DNA of 64,000 bases, taken from Pseudoalteromonas sp. T1lg48. Its GTDB lineage: Bacteria; Pseudomonadota; Gammaproteobacteria; Enterobacterales; Alteromonadaceae. Positions 1 to 9,301 of the stretch are shown piece by piece (the stretch's first letter is position 1; each line of letters opens with the position of its first letter). The translations under genes were made by a program, and so were the position numbers. The stretch is from positions 244,832 to 308,831 of the forward strand of contig NZ_PQCC01000002.1 of assembly GCF_002964785.1 (NCBI RefSeq). The letters are read 5' to 3'. A model generated the notes under the pieces. The model saw only the letters and a program-made list of their open reading frames with translations. It did no database searches and had not been told where the DNA came from.

Positions 1-469
1 CCGTGTGCACCGCATTACCGAACGGGTCGAAGATAGACGCCAATTCATCCGGGATATTGTCTGGAATTTTAAAGGCATTGAATGCCGGAATAACCAGGTA
101 CTCTGCGAAGCTACCCTCGCGGTTTACGCCCACACCGATAGTGTTGCGGCACAGGTGTACACGACCGGCTCGGCAGTTACGGCAGTGGCCACAGGTAATA
201 TGGCCTTCGCCAGAAACACGGTCGCCAATTTCGAAGCCGCGCACTTCCTGGCCCATGTCCACCACTTCGCCCACATATTCATGCCCCACAACCATGGGCA
301 CAGGAATGGTGTTTTGCGCCCATTCATCCCAGTTGTAGATATGTACATCGGTACCACAGATGGCGGTTTTACGAATTTTGATCAGCAGATCGTTATGACC
401 TACTTCCGGCTTAGGGGCATCCGTCATCCAGATGCCTTTTTCTGCCTTAAGTTTTGATAATGCTTTCAT
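1..469 (-). CDS. tdh: L-threonine 3-dehydrogenase, partial (3' end outside window)
   Basis: This zinc-dependent dehydrogenase oxidises L-threonine to 2-amino-3-ketobutyrate with NAD+, the first step of the threonine-to-glycine pathway; the neighbouring Kbl does the second. Only about the first 156 codons lie in the window. The visible protein starts [15 protein letters not shown] and carries the GHEYVGEVV zinc/ADH signature, then the structural-zinc loop with four cysteines ([17 protein letters not shown]), then the FDPFGNAVH segment typical of Tdh. The ATG at 467-469 has GGAG just upstream. Its start lies 11 nt after the kbl stop, so kbl-tdh is an operon read towards lower coordinates. Identification is firm; the C-terminus cannot be judged. 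Confidence 0.95.
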   Translation of the reverse strand, partial: MKALSKLKAEKGIWMTDAPKPEVGHNDLLIKIRKTAICGTDVHIYNWDEWAQNTIPVPMVVGHEYVGEVVDMGQEVRGFEIGDRVSGEGHITCGHCRNCRAGRVHLCRNTIGVGVNREGSFAEYLVIPAFNAFKIPDNIPDELASIFDPFGNAVHT

Positions 470-480
470 CGATGCGCTCC

Positions 481-1677
481 TTAAATAACGCCCAACTCTT
501 TACCGATACGGGTAAAGGCTGCAATCGCTTTATCAAGCTGCTCTTTGGTGTGGGCAGCCGAAATCTGCGTACGAATACGCGCCTGGCCCTTAGGTACCAC
601 AGGGAAAGAGAAGCCAGTAACATAAATGCCTTCGGCAAGAAGCTTATCAGCCATTTCACCTGCCAGTTTTGCATCGCCCAGCATCACCGGAATGATGGCG
701 TGGTCTTTACCCGCACAGGTAAAGCCTGCGGCTTCCATTTGCTCGCGGAAATAAGCGGCATTTGACCACAGAGTATCGCGCAGCTCTTTGCCGTCGGCCA
801 GCATCTCTAATACCTTGATAGAGGCGGTGACGATCGACGGTGCCAAAGAGTTCGAGAACAAATACGGGCGCGAACGCTGACGTAACCACTCAACAATCTC
901 TTTCTTACCCGAAGTATAGCCGCCCGAGGCGCCACCCAGTGCTTTACCTAGGGTACCCGTGATAATGTCGACACGGTCCATGACGCCACAGTATTCCGGC
1001 GTACCACGACCGTTTTCACCCACAAAACCAACGGCGTGAGAATCATCCACCATCACCAGGGCATCGTATTTGTCGGCCAGGTCACAAACGGCTTTAAGAT
1101 TACAGATCACACCGTCCATCGAGAATACGCCATCGGTGGCGATCAGCTTGGTTTTAGCACCCGCTTCGTCGGCGGCGATCAATTGCTGCTCAAGGTCCGC
1201 CATGTCGTTGTTAGCATAACGGAAGCGCTTGGCTTTACACAGACGCACACCGTCGATGATGGAAGCGTGGTTTAATGAATCTGAGATAATGGCATCGTCG
1301 GCACCAAGAATGGTTTCGAACAGGCCGGCGTTGGCGTCAAAACACGACGAGTACAAAATAGTGTCTTCGGTTTGTAGAAACTCGCTGATTTTCGCTTCAA
1401 GAGTTTTATGAATGTCCTGCGTACCACAGATAAAGCGTACCGAGGCCACGCCGAAACCGTGATCGCTCAAACCTTGCTGTGCCGCTTTGATCAGCTCAGG
1501 GTGGTTAGCTAAACCCAGGTAGTTGTTGGCACAAAAGTTAATAACTTTATCGCCACTGGCTACTTGAATCTCGGCTTGCTGTTGCGAGGTGATAATACGC
1601 TCACTTTTGTACAGACCATCGGCTTTCACTTGCTCGATTTGTGCTTGCAGCTGGCTATAAAACGCAGAAGCTCTCAT
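481..1677 (-). CDS. kbl: Glycine C-acetyltransferase (2-amino-3-ketobutyrate CoA ligase)
   Basis: This PLP enzyme cleaves 2-amino-3-ketobutyrate with CoA to glycine and acetyl-CoA, and partners Tdh encoded just downstream. At 398 residues it matches the family length. The alpha-oxoamine synthase hallmarks are visible: [13 protein letters not shown] near the N-terminus, [10 protein letters not shown] in the middle, and the PLP-lysine motif [14 protein letters not shown]. The frame stays open upstream, but the ATG at 1675-1677 ([10 protein letters not shown]) is preceded by GGAGA at good spacing and aligns with known N-termini, so the 48-codon upstream extension is not believed. About 190 nt separate it from gmhB upstream, enough for its own promoter. 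Confidence 0.96.
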   Translation of the reverse strand: MRASAFYSQLQAQIEQVKADGLYKSERIITSQQQAEIQVASGDKVINFCANNYLGLANHPELIKAAQQGLSDHGFGVASVRFICGTQDIHKTLEAKISEFLQTEDTILYSSCFDANAGLFETILGADDAIISDSLNHASIIDGVRLCKAKRFRYANNDMADLEQQLIAADEAGAKTKLIATDGVFSMDGVICNLKAVCDLADKYDALVMVDDSHAVGFVGENGRGTPEYCGVMDRVDIITGTLGKALGGASGGYTSGKKEIVEWLRQRSRPYLFSNSLAPSIVTASIKVLEMLADGKELRDTLWSNAAYFREQMEAAGFTCAGKDHAIIPVMLGDAKLAGEMADKLLAEGIYVTGFSFPVVPKGQARIRTQISAAHTKEQLDKAIAAFTRIGKELGVI

Positions 1678-1869
1678 AAATTTCTCCAATACTTGAACCG
1701 ACTCTCTTGGCCGGGCCGGTTCAGCGGTTAATAAATATTTGGGGTATTGTAAAAGGTTCGCGGCACAATTGCATCGTTTGTCGTTCATCGCAGTGCAGAT
1801 AAAGATGCACCCTGTGAGCATAGATATTTACACTTGGGTTTGTGCCAGGGCTTTCGGTCAGGCCTTCAA

Positions 1870-2433
1870 CTAAGCCGTCGGTAAAGCCTGTACTAACGCC
1901 GGCACCTCGGCAAGAGAGTCACAGACCAGATCGGCATCGGCCAACGCCTGCTCGGCAAACTCCTGACCACTGCGCACCAGAATTTTAGTACCTATACCAC
2001 AGCGTTTGGCCGCCAGCATATCGCCATGCTTATCGCCGACCATGATGCAGCGACTAGGCTCTAAATCAAATGCCTCTATACCCCGTTGCAACATGCCCGG
2101 CTCGGGTTTACGACAATCGCAGTCAACACCGTACTCACCCTGACCCTTAGTGGGGTGATGGGGGCAATAATAAATGGCATCGAGCTGGACGCCGTGCTCG
2201 GCGAATTGCGCCGTCATCCACTCGCTGAGCTCGGCAAATTGTGCCTCGTTGTAATAACCCCGGCCAATGCCCGACTGGTTGGTGACCACGATTAAATGAT
2301 AGCCCATCTGCTGTAAGGCCAGACAGGCAGCAAACACGCCGTCGATAAATTCAAAGTCTTCGGCCTTGTGGACATAGGCATGATCGACGTTGATCACCCC
2401 GTCCCTATCTAAAAATACCGCTTTATTGCTCAT
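1870..2433 (-). CDS. gmhB: D-glycero-beta-D-manno-heptose 1,7-bisphosphate 7-phosphatase
   Basis: This HAD-superfamily phosphatase removes the C7 phosphate from heptose 1,7-bisphosphate on the way to ADP-L-glycero-D-manno-heptose for the LPS inner core. The 187-residue protein begins with the HAD motif I FLDRDGVIN. It has VTNQSGIGRG (motif II) and the GmhB-specific zinc site CPHHPTKG...CDCRKPEPG, then MVGDKHGDMLAA (motif IV). Its ATG overlaps the TGA of the upstream glycosyltransferase by 4 nt (ATGA), implying translational coupling. HldE and GmhA, the other ADP-heptose enzymes, are encoded a few kilobases away in the same block. Confidence 0.95.
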   Translation of the reverse strand: MSNKAVFLDRDGVINVDHAYVHKAEDFEFIDGVFAACLALQQMGYHLIVVTNQSGIGRGYYNEAQFAELSEWMTAQFAEHGVQLDAIYYCPHHPTKGQGEYGVDCDCRKPEPGMLQRGIEAFDLEPSRCIMVGDKHGDMLAAKRCGIGTKILVRSGQEFAEQALADADLVCDSLAEVPALVQALPTA

Positions 2434-3476
2434 AATCGGTGCTCTCGTACTACCTTATCGAACATGGCAATCACATCGTCCACGGCAATGCGGTCCATCA
2501 GCTCACCCTTGGCACGCACGCCCCAGGGAAGCTCACTGGCCGGCTTACCGTATTGCTCTTGCACCGCCTGGTTATACACCTCAACCACATAATCCTGATA
2601 CAGATAAGGCCCGGTGCGTTTTGGGTTGGAATGAGCGTAAAGGCCGATCACCGGCGTCCCCTGAGTCACGGCCATATGCGCTGGACCGGTATCCGGAGCC
2701 AACACTAAGGTCGCCAGACCCAACACACAGGTTAATTCTTTTAAGCTGGTTTTACCCACCAGGTTGAGCACCGGCTGCTGACAATGATTGATAATCTGCT
2801 CGGCCAGCTGTTGTTCCATCGCCGTGGGTCCGCCACTAATAGCGACACGAAAACCCTGCGCCATAGCATGCTCGGCCACCGCGGCATAACGCTCCGGCAA
2901 CCAGTTGCGCTCGGCCTTGCTCGCCGCGGGGCTTATCACCAGCAGGGGCTCACCGTCATCGCCCACCAGCTTCATGGCGTTTTGCTTGTCGGTGTCGCTG
3001 AGCGGCAATTGCCAATGGGGCGTAAAGTCGGTGACACCCAATTGCTCGGCAAACTGCATAAAGCCTTCTAACACATGCGGCTGCTCTTTGGCATCAATAC
3101 GGCGATTAATAAACCAGCTATGCAACTCTTTAGAGCGTGCCTTGTCGAAGCCGATTTTGACCTTGGCGCGAATACAGCGACTCGCCAGCCCGGCGCGAAA
3201 GGCCACCTGCATATTCAGCAGCACATCGAATTGTCGCCCGTTAAGCTGCTCACGCAGGGTTTTAAACGCCTGGCGCCCCTGCTTTTTATCAAACACCACA
3301 AACTCAACGCCGGGTAAACCGTCGAGCAACATGGCCTCGACCTTACCTATCACCCAGGTGATTTTGGCTTCGGGATGCACCCGCTGGATGGCTTGTACGG
3401 CGGCCACCGCGTGACAGACATCACCGATGGCAGATAAACGAAGAATACAGATAGATTGCACGGAATTGAGTTGCAA
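2430..3476 (-). CDS. Family 9 glycosyltransferase (LPS heptosyltransferase-like)
   Basis: This is a GT-B enzyme expected to transfer heptose from ADP-heptose to the LPS inner core at the cytoplasmic face of the inner membrane. The N-terminus ICILRLSAIGDVCHAVAAVQ is the GT9 nucleotide-fold start, and the C-terminal half has the ADP-heptose signature LVLAPDTGPAHMAVTQGTPVIGLY. The frame is open far upstream, but the homologous part begins near VQSICILRL. I placed the start at the TTG at 3474-3476, which has AGGA 8 nt before it; a GTG at 3459-3461 is the alternative. It overlaps gmhB by 4 nt. Which heptose linkage it makes cannot be told from sequence. It diverges from kdkA across about 157 nt that should hold both promoters. 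Confidence 0.88.
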   Translation of the reverse strand: MQLNSVQSICILRLSAIGDVCHAVAAVQAIQRVHPEAKITWVIGKVEAMLLDGLPGVEFVVFDKKQGRQAFKTLREQLNGRQFDVLLNMQVAFRAGLASRCIRAKVKIGFDKARSKELHSWFINRRIDAKEQPHVLEGFMQFAEQLGVTDFTPHWQLPLSDTDKQNAMKLVGDDGEPLLVISPAASKAERNWLPERYAAVAEHAMAQGFRVAISGGPTAMEQQLAEQIINHCQQPVLNLVGKTSLKELTCVLGLATLVLAPDTGPAHMAVTQGTPVIGLYAHSNPKRTGPYLYQDYVVEVYNQAVQEQYGKPASELPWGVRAKGELMDRIAVDDVIAMFDKVVREHRL

Positions 3477-3633
3477 AACGAGCGTCCTAAAGCAAAAGTC
3501 TGAGCAAATGTTAAAGCAACGCCAGCGCATTGCAAGTTCATTAAGAAGTTTACCCAGCGAGTTTATCGTTGGGGCAAAAAAAGCTACACTGGCAAGCACC
3601 TGCAGCCAATCTGTTTATTAGGGTCTGTTTATT

Positions 3634-4356
3634 ATGCAACTGACTCCCCTAGCCCCGAACAAAACCCTGTTTACCGCAAATGCCAATGTTGGCGAGATCA
3701 CCGAACTATGGTTTTCTCCTGAACACTGGTTGGCCCAGGATAAGGTGTACGCACAAAAAACCGGACGTGCCACCGCCTACTTTTTTGCCGAGGGAGATTT
3801 ACGCGCCGTGCTCCGTCATTATTGGCGCGGCGGTCTAGTTGGTAAGGTGCTGCAAGATCAGTACCTCTATACCGGTATCAAAAACACCCGAGTCTACCGC
3901 GAATTTGACCTGATGTGCGACCTGTATCAGCAAGGCCTGCCCGTGGTTGAGCCCATTGCCGCCTTGGTTAAACGTTCGGGTCTGATTTACCGCGGCGACA
4001 TCATTACCCGTGCCTTAGAAGGGGCACAAAGTCTGTGTGAACGCCTTCAGGCCGACTCCTTAAGCGAACAAACGATACAGGGTATTGGCCAGACCATCGC
4101 CCGTTTCCATAACGCCGGCGTCTATCACGCCGATTTAAATATCAATAATATTCTCTTTGATACTCAGGATGATGTGTACATCATTGATTTTGACAGAGGG
4201 GAATTGCGCCAGCCAGAACCACAGTGGCAACAGCAGAATATGGCCAGATTAGCGCGCAGCTTTGCCAAGGAAGCCGGTCGTCAAAGCACCTTTCATTGGC
4301 AGGAAAAAGACTGGCGATGTTTGATGAGTGCCTATCAGCAAGCACTGGCCTGCTGA
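3634..4356 (+). CDS. kdkA: 3-deoxy-D-manno-octulosonic acid (Kdo) kinase
   Basis: KdkA phosphorylates the 4-OH of the single Kdo attached to lipid A, using ATP at the cytoplasmic membrane face. The 240-residue protein is a protein-kinase-like fold of the RIO/Kdo-kinase type: the catalytic loop is YHADLNINNILFD (His-Asp...Asn), followed by the metal-binding YIIDFDRGELR. The N-terminal region has the family-typical WRGGLVG segment. Organisms with KdkA usually have a monofunctional WaaA that adds only one Kdo, which fits the waaA gene at 9302. It is divergent from the heptosyltransferase gene and convergent with hldE, with only 22 nt between stop codons. Confidence 0.92.
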   Translation: MQLTPLAPNKTLFTANANVGEITELWFSPEHWLAQDKVYAQKTGRATAYFFAEGDLRAVLRHYWRGGLVGKVLQDQYLYTGIKNTRVYREFDLMCDLYQQGLPVVEPIAALVKRSGLIYRGDIITRALEGAQSLCERLQADSLSEQTIQGIGQTIARFHNAGVYHADLNINNILFDTQDDVYIIDFDRGELRQPEPQWQQQNMARLARSFAKEAGRQSTFHWQEKDWRCLMSAYQQALAC

Positions 4357-4378
4357 TAGGGCTCGGGCTCAAGAGGTG

Positions 4379-5818
4379 CTACGAGCGGATTTTGCTGATC
4401 ACGTTGGACGTTGAGCAGCCGTTTAGAAACTCCAGCACCTCAACCTGACCACCGTGACGCAGCACATGCTCGGCACCGGCGATCTCTTCAACCTTGTAAT
4501 CCCCGCCCTTAACGAGAATATCCGGGCTTACCTGCTCGATAAGCTTGGCCGGGGTATCGTTTTCTTCCACCTTACCAAAGGGGATCACCCAGTCCACCGA
4601 GGCCAGGGCGCTAAGCACCATGGCACGCTCTTCAAGCGGGTTGATAGGGCGCTCCGGGCCCTTTAAGCGGGCAATGGAATCATCGGTATTTAATCCCACC
4701 ACCAGGCGGTCACCCATGGCTTTGGCCTGGGCTAGATAACGCACATGGCCGGCATGAAGAATATCGAAACAGCCATTGGTGAAAACGATTTTCTCACCAT
4801 TTTGCTTGGCAAATTCAATATGCTGCAACACGGACTCAAACGGCGCCTGATAATGCTCGCCATTTTCGCGCAGGTATTGTCCCAGCTTACGGCTGAGCTC
4901 TTCCGGCGATACCGTAGCGGCACCGAGTTTGCTCACCGCAATACCGGCGGCGATATTAGCCAGCTCCACCGCATCTGCCGGGGCCATGCCGGCACCTAGC
5001 ATCACGGTCAGGGTGGCGATCACCGTATCACCGGCACCGGTGACATCGCTGACCTCGCGCACCTGGGCGGCAAAGTCATGTTTTTCGGTGGCGCTGATCA
5101 GCGACATCCCCTGCTCGGAGCGGGTTAGCAGCATAGCACCAATGCCGGCCTCGCGAATGAGCGCCCGAGCACTGGCGGTCAACGCCTGCTCGTCGCTGCT
5201 GTCACCACCGGCTAGCCTGAACTCATTGAGGTTCGGAGTGATATAATCGGCGCCACGATACAGGCTAAGCTGCGGCGATTTTGGGTCTACCAACACGGTT
5301 TTACCGGCATCCTTGGCAACGCGGATCATCGCCTCAATCAGGGTCAGTGACCCCTTGTTGTAATCGGAGAAGAGCACAAAGTCATAGTCGTCCACCACGC
5401 GCTCAAGACGCTGTAGCAACAGTTGTGAATGCTCTTTATTGAACTGCTCTTCCTGATCCAGACGCACCACCTGCTGATGGCGGCTGATCACCCGCATTTT
5501 CGCTATGGTCGGCAGCTCCACCACCTGCACCAGCTGCGAGTCGATGTGTTCTTGCGCCAAAATGCGCTGCAGGGTTTGCCCGCTTTCGTCATCGCCGATC
5601 AAACCGAGCAAGGCCACCTGGCCGTCGAGTCGGGCAATGTTTTTAGCGACGTTAGCGGCACCACCGGCCTTGTCTTCAAGGCGGTTTACCTTCACCACCG
5701 GCACCGGGGCCTCCGGTGAAATACGTCCGGAGTCGCCATGCCAGTAGCGGTCAAGCATCACATCGCCAACCACCAACACCTTGGCTTTATTCAGATTTTT
5801 AAGTAATCCCAGATCCAT
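4379..5818 (-). CDS. hldE: Bifunctional heptose-7-phosphate kinase / heptose-1-phosphate adenylyltransferase
   Basis: HldE phosphorylates D-glycero-beta-D-manno-heptose 7-phosphate at C1 and, after GmhB acts, adenylates the 1-phosphate to ADP-heptose. The 479-residue length matches the fused form. The N-terminal PfkB-type kinase (about 1-320) shows [13 protein letters not shown] and the anion-hole motif [11 protein letters not shown]. The C-terminal nucleotidyltransferase (about 345-479) shows [17 protein letters not shown] with the HxGH signature. It lies 2 nt downstream of gmhA on the same strand, so gmhA-hldE is an operon; the two enzymes act in consecutive order in the pathway. Confidence 0.97.
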   Translation of the reverse strand: MDLGLLKNLNKAKVLVVGDVMLDRYWHGDSGRISPEAPVPVVKVNRLEDKAGGAANVAKNIARLDGQVALLGLIGDDESGQTLQRILAQEHIDSQLVQVVELPTIAKMRVISRHQQVVRLDQEEQFNKEHSQLLLQRLERVVDDYDFVLFSDYNKGSLTLIEAMIRVAKDAGKTVLVDPKSPQLSLYRGADYITPNLNEFRLAGGDSSDEQALTASARALIREAGIGAMLLTRSEQGMSLISATEKHDFAAQVREVSDVTGAGDTVIATLTVMLGAGMAPADAVELANIAAGIAVSKLGAATVSPEELSRKLGQYLRENGEHYQAPFESVLQHIEFAKQNGEKIVFTNGCFDILHAGHVRYLAQAKAMGDRLVVGLNTDDSIARLKGPERPINPLEERAMVLSALASVDWVIPFGKVEENDTPAKLIEQVSPDILVKGGDYKVEEIAGAEHVLRHGGQVEVLEFLNGCSTSNVISKIRS

Positions 5819-5820
5819 GC

Positions 5821-6405
5821 TTACTCCGCTACCAGCATATCGAGCGCTTCACACAGCCAGTGGCCGATAAACATATGCGCTTCTTGAATGCGAGCGGTTT
5901 CATCGTTGGCGATGATAATCGGCAACTTGGCGATGTTTTTCACCTCGCCCCCGTCTCTGCCGGTTAAGGCCACGGTGTAAGCACCGATTTCATTGGCGGC
6001 CTGTAACGCCAGATTGATATTGGCACTGGTGCCCGACGTGGTCAGGCCGATCACCAGGTCTTCCGGCTTACACAAAGCCTGCACCTGGCGCGCAAACACG
6101 GTATCGAAGTGATAGTCGTTAGAGTGAGCAGTGAGGATCGAAGTGTCCGTGGTCAGGGCGATCGACGCCAAGGGGCCACGCTCTTTTTTATAGCGCACTA
6201 CAAATTCAGCGGCCAAATGCTGGGCATCGGCGGCACTGCCACCATTACCAAACCAGATCACTTTGCCGCCGGCTTGCAATGCCTGATGACAGGCGGCCAG
6301 TAATTCGGTTGCTTGCTGTTGATACGTATCCATGACTTCAAAAAGCGCACGATGGCGGGCAAGGCTATCCTGGTAGGAAGCCGCTAGATTGTCGGTATTG
6401 ACCAT
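5821..6405 (-). CDS. gmhA: Sedoheptulose 7-phosphate isomerase
   Basis: GmhA converts sedoheptulose 7-phosphate to D-glycero-D-manno-heptose 7-phosphate, the committed step to ADP-heptose. It is a 194-residue SIS-domain protein: [19 protein letters not shown] and [12 protein letters not shown] are the phosphosugar-binding loops, and [14 protein letters not shown] supplies zinc/active-site residues. The DnaA-binding paralogue DiaA is similar in size, but the tight linkage to hldE (2 nt gap) and the GmhA-type C-terminus favour GmhA. About 230 nt upstream separate it from a divergent glycosyltransferase gene and should hold the operon promoter. Confidence 0.93.
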   Translation of the reverse strand: MVNTDNLAASYQDSLARHRALFEVMDTYQQQATELLAACHQALQAGGKVIWFGNGGSAADAQHLAAEFVVRYKKERGPLASIALTTDTSILTAHSNDYHFDTVFARQVQALCKPEDLVIGLTTSGTSANINLALQAANEIGAYTVALTGRDGGEVKNIAKLPIIIANDETARIQEAHMFIGHWLCEALDMLVAE

Positions 6406-6635
6406 TTTCGATCCTCATTCACGAGTTTTAACGGCATTATTCCAAAGAGTATTTAGAATTGCACGTTTTTGTCTTAGATTGACGGCCAGCGCTGGGCATT
6501 CATCCTGTGGCTGCCCACACGCAAAATGAGTTAATAAAGCTTAACTGTTAACTTAAATGCCACATTTGGGTACTGCCATTGCCACCCCGGCTTTGTTATT
6601 ATTGGCCGGTATTGAATTAAATCAGGCTTAATTAA

Positions 6636-7754
6636 GTGACCCAGCACGGAAGTAATCCCTTAATCGGCGCAGCCCAATTACAACAAGCGAAGCGCATATT
6701 ATATATGAGCCATCTGGCGCTGGGTGATTACGTCTATCAAGGGGTGTTTTTGCAGCAGCTGGCCGCCACTTACCCGCATTTAGAGATAGATGTGTGGTTC
6801 GATGACTGCCGCGAGCAACGTAAAAGCTGGCACGGCGGGCGCAATCAAATTTTAGGCCAGTGGCTCGAAAGTGAGCCCAATATCAGCCATATCTACGCCA
6901 ACCCAGATTCCGAGCAACAGCGCCAACAACAAATACAAGATGCACAGCAGCGCCACTATGATCTGGTGTTTTTTATCGCCACCACGCGCAGCGAGCGCTT
7001 CTGTCATTATGCCCGACTGATAGCCGGCGACGGCTGCGCAGTGGGGGCCTATGCGCTCAATGCGGTGCAACGCTGGCAGCACAAAGAGGCCATTGCTGCC
7101 CTCGATGCCAGTATAAAGGTCAGTAAAAGCACCCGCTTCGATCATATTAGCGAGTTTTACCGCCATCACTTTCACGCCCTGGTTGCCATGGACTCCCCGG
7201 CACGGGCATTTCAGCAATTACGCGTACCACAACTTTATTTGGATGCGCTGCAAAATAGCGACGAGCTGGATAATTTCGTTTTTATCAATCATCTGTCGAC
7301 CACGGAAAAGCGTGACTGGCAACTGGCCCAGGTGTTTGAATGCATCGCCACCTTACACCAGGCGCAACCGACCTTACGCTTTGTGATCAACGCCACCAAT
7401 GAGCAGGTAACGCAGTTGCAACATCAGGTGCAAAGCAACAACCAGCTTAGGGATATTAATATCAGTACCTTCAGCGCTAAGCGTCATTTTTACGAGTTAC
7501 CGGCGATGATCAGCCGCGCTCGTTTAGTGATCAGTGTGGAAACGGCGATTATGCATTTAGCCGCCGCCTTAAACGTGCCGGCGCTGGCGCTGATCCGTGC
7601 CAAAGCGCATCAATGGCGCCCCTTGGGTCCGGGTGAAATCCTGGTCGGCGGTAAGCGCGTCGACAGCATCAGCGCGCAAACCGTGGCCGATAAGGCCCTG
7701 GCGCTATTAGCCAAGGCCCAGGCTGAGCCTCACCGACCGCTCAATTACCAGTAA
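6636..7754 (+). CDS. Family 9 glycosyltransferase, divergent
   Basis: This is a 372-residue GT-B protein of the ADP-heptose:LPS heptosyltransferase superfamily, probably acting on the LPS core or a related surface glycan. The N-terminus (KRILYMSHLALGDYVYQGVF) matches the GT9 first beta-strand and loop, and ISRARLVISVETAIMHLAAALNVPALAL matches the C-terminal sugar-nucleotide site. The usual D-T-G-P-x-H is replaced by E-T-A-I-M-H, so the donor or activity may differ. The GTG at 6636 is the start that keeps the whole first strand; a later ATG at 6705 would cut it. There is no strong ribosome-binding site. It converges on the Wzi-like gene with a 10-nt overlap of 3' ends. Confidence 0.8.
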   Translation: MTQHGSNPLIGAAQLQQAKRILYMSHLALGDYVYQGVFLQQLAATYPHLEIDVWFDDCREQRKSWHGGRNQILGQWLESEPNISHIYANPDSEQQRQQQIQDAQQRHYDLVFFIATTRSERFCHYARLIAGDGCAVGAYALNAVQRWQHKEAIAALDASIKVSKSTRFDHISEFYRHHFHALVAMDSPARAFQQLRVPQLYLDALQNSDELDNFVFINHLSTTEKRDWQLAQVFECIATLHQAQPTLRFVINATNEQVTQLQHQVQSNNQLRDINISTFSAKRHFYELPAMISRARLVISVETAIMHLAAALNVPALALIRAKAHQWRPLGPGEILVGGKRVDSISAQTVADKALALLAKAQAEPHRPLNYQ

Positions 7755-9172
7755 AGCGAGATAGAGGCGTGGCCGTAACTTTCGTCAAACACGTCGTTGC
7801 CATAGGTCACCTGAGTTTCCACTCGATACCCATCAATCATGCTGCTGTTAAGTAGCTGAAGTTCCTGAGCACCGCTGTACTGGGTCGAATCATTATCCTG
7901 CAGGGTCAGCTTAAGCTGCCATAATGAGTCCATATCCTGCTGATAATCCAGCACCAGGGCATGCACTTCGGCGGGCACACCGTCGCCAAAGATACGTCTG
8001 TCGCCGGCATAGTGACCAAACACGAAGCCATCGTTGGTGTTACCAAACTTATACAAGCCATTGGTATACCAGGATGTTTTCCATTTGTTGTATTCGTAAC
8101 GCAAGGCAACATCCGAGGTCAACTGAGGCAGATAGGCACCAAAGGAAGTAACCTGATTGCCCAGGCTAAAGTTGCTGCCACCCTGAGTGTCTTCGCCGCC
8201 GTACTCAAAGTAGATTTCGGTGGGCATGCCCCAATCGAAATAGAAGGTAGAGGTTACCGAGGCCAATTGGTCACCCAATTCGGTGTCTTTTTCTTCTGCG
8301 CTATAGCTGTTATCGCTGCCGGCAGGGTCGAAAAAGGCATCCAGCACATCGCCAAAGTCCACATCGCGGGGACCACCACCAAATTGCATAATACGGTTAA
8401 AGCCCAGTTTCCAGCCACTTAGCGGTTCAAGGCTGATATGGGTACCGGCTACACGCGGCTTACCATCGTACCATTCGCCCTGATATTGAATGCCCTCTTT
8501 AACCTCTTCCAGCTCGGTGTAAAAGAGTTCAAAATCAAAATTCCACCAGTTATGCGCCGGCGCCACCATACCCAATGAGATGGAAGGCGAGGCTTTGGCA
8601 TTAGTCGAGATCATCTGAGCGCTTGTTTTAAACGGAGAAAACCAATGCTCCTTGTAGCCAATATTAAGCTGGAGATCTTCACCGGCAATAGCCACAAAAG
8701 TGTTATAAGGCACCAGGTCGCCAGCTTCGGCACGGTATTCCAGACCGACTTGCATCAACATCATATTGTTCGGGCGCCAAATGCCCTCGAACATCACCTG
8801 GCCCCACTCATCCGTGGTTAAACCCCGTTGATTGGCCAAAGGTGTGGTTTGGTCATGCTCATAACGCAGGGTCACACCGGCACGGGTGATGTTGTCATCG
8901 CCGCGATAACGCGCGAGTTTGTCACTGATGGAGCGAAAGAGCGCCGGGTTTTGCTCTTTTAGCTGGGCTAAAGCCTTATCGATATCACTAAAGCGATAGG
9001 GCTTGCTCATGGGCGTACCCGTGGTTTGCACAAACATGCGATCCAATTGCTGTTCTAAATTTACGTCATAGCCTACCGGCAGGTATGCCGTGGGCTTGGC
9101 CGCGGCCGCACCACTGAATGCCAATAGCAGTGCCGCACCTGCCACAGAGGTGGCGAGTTTATGTCCTTTCAT
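7745..9172 (-). CDS. Capsule assembly Wzi family outer-membrane protein
   Basis: This is predicted to be an outer-membrane beta-barrel of the Wzi family, which helps attach or organise surface polysaccharide. The 475-residue precursor has a clear signal peptide (MKGHKLATSVAGAALLLAFSGAAAA, cleavage before KP). Family features include GYKEHWFSPF, the segment SGWKLGFNRIMQFGGGPR, alternating aromatic beta-strands and a C-terminal aromatic residue (ASISLYW, ending in W) typical of barrel proteins. Wzi of E. coli binds group 1 capsule; no capsule biosynthesis genes are seen in this window, so the ligand here is unknown. It converges with the upstream-numbered GT9 gene (10-nt overlap). Family assignment is good, function inferred. 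Confidence 0.8.
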   Translation of the reverse strand: MKGHKLATSVAGAALLLAFSGAAAAKPTAYLPVGYDVNLEQQLDRMFVQTTGTPMSKPYRFSDIDKALAQLKEQNPALFRSISDKLARYRGDDNITRAGVTLRYEHDQTTPLANQRGLTTDEWGQVMFEGIWRPNNMMLMQVGLEYRAEAGDLVPYNTFVAIAGEDLQLNIGYKEHWFSPFKTSAQMISTNAKASPSISLGMVAPAHNWWNFDFELFYTELEEVKEGIQYQGEWYDGKPRVAGTHISLEPLSGWKLGFNRIMQFGGGPRDVDFGDVLDAFFDPAGSDNSYSAEEKDTELGDQLASVTSTFYFDWGMPTEIYFEYGGEDTQGGSNFSLGNQVTSFGAYLPQLTSDVALRYEYNKWKTSWYTNGLYKFGNTNDGFVFGHYAGDRRIFGDGVPAEVHALVLDYQQDMDSLWQLKLTLQDNDSTQYSGAQELQLLNSSMIDGYRVETQVTYGNDVFDESYGHASISLYW

Positions 9173-9301
9173 GCGATTTCCTAACGCCTTTAAATAATGC
9201 GAAATATTACCAAATTCATGGCCATTACTCAGCAGTTAAATTGTAAAGTTTTGGCACCGGGGTGAACTCGGGTTACACTAACGCTTTGCAATTTCTGGCC
9301 A

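Noticed and set aside
1678..1821. 48-codon N-terminal extension of kbl
   Set aside because: The ATG at 1675-1677 has a good ribosome-binding site and gives the standard 398-residue protein.
3477..3599. N-terminal extension of the heptosyltransferase at 2430
   Set aside because: The extension lies in the divergent promoter region and has no family homology; GT9 proteins begin near the ICILRLSAIGD strand.
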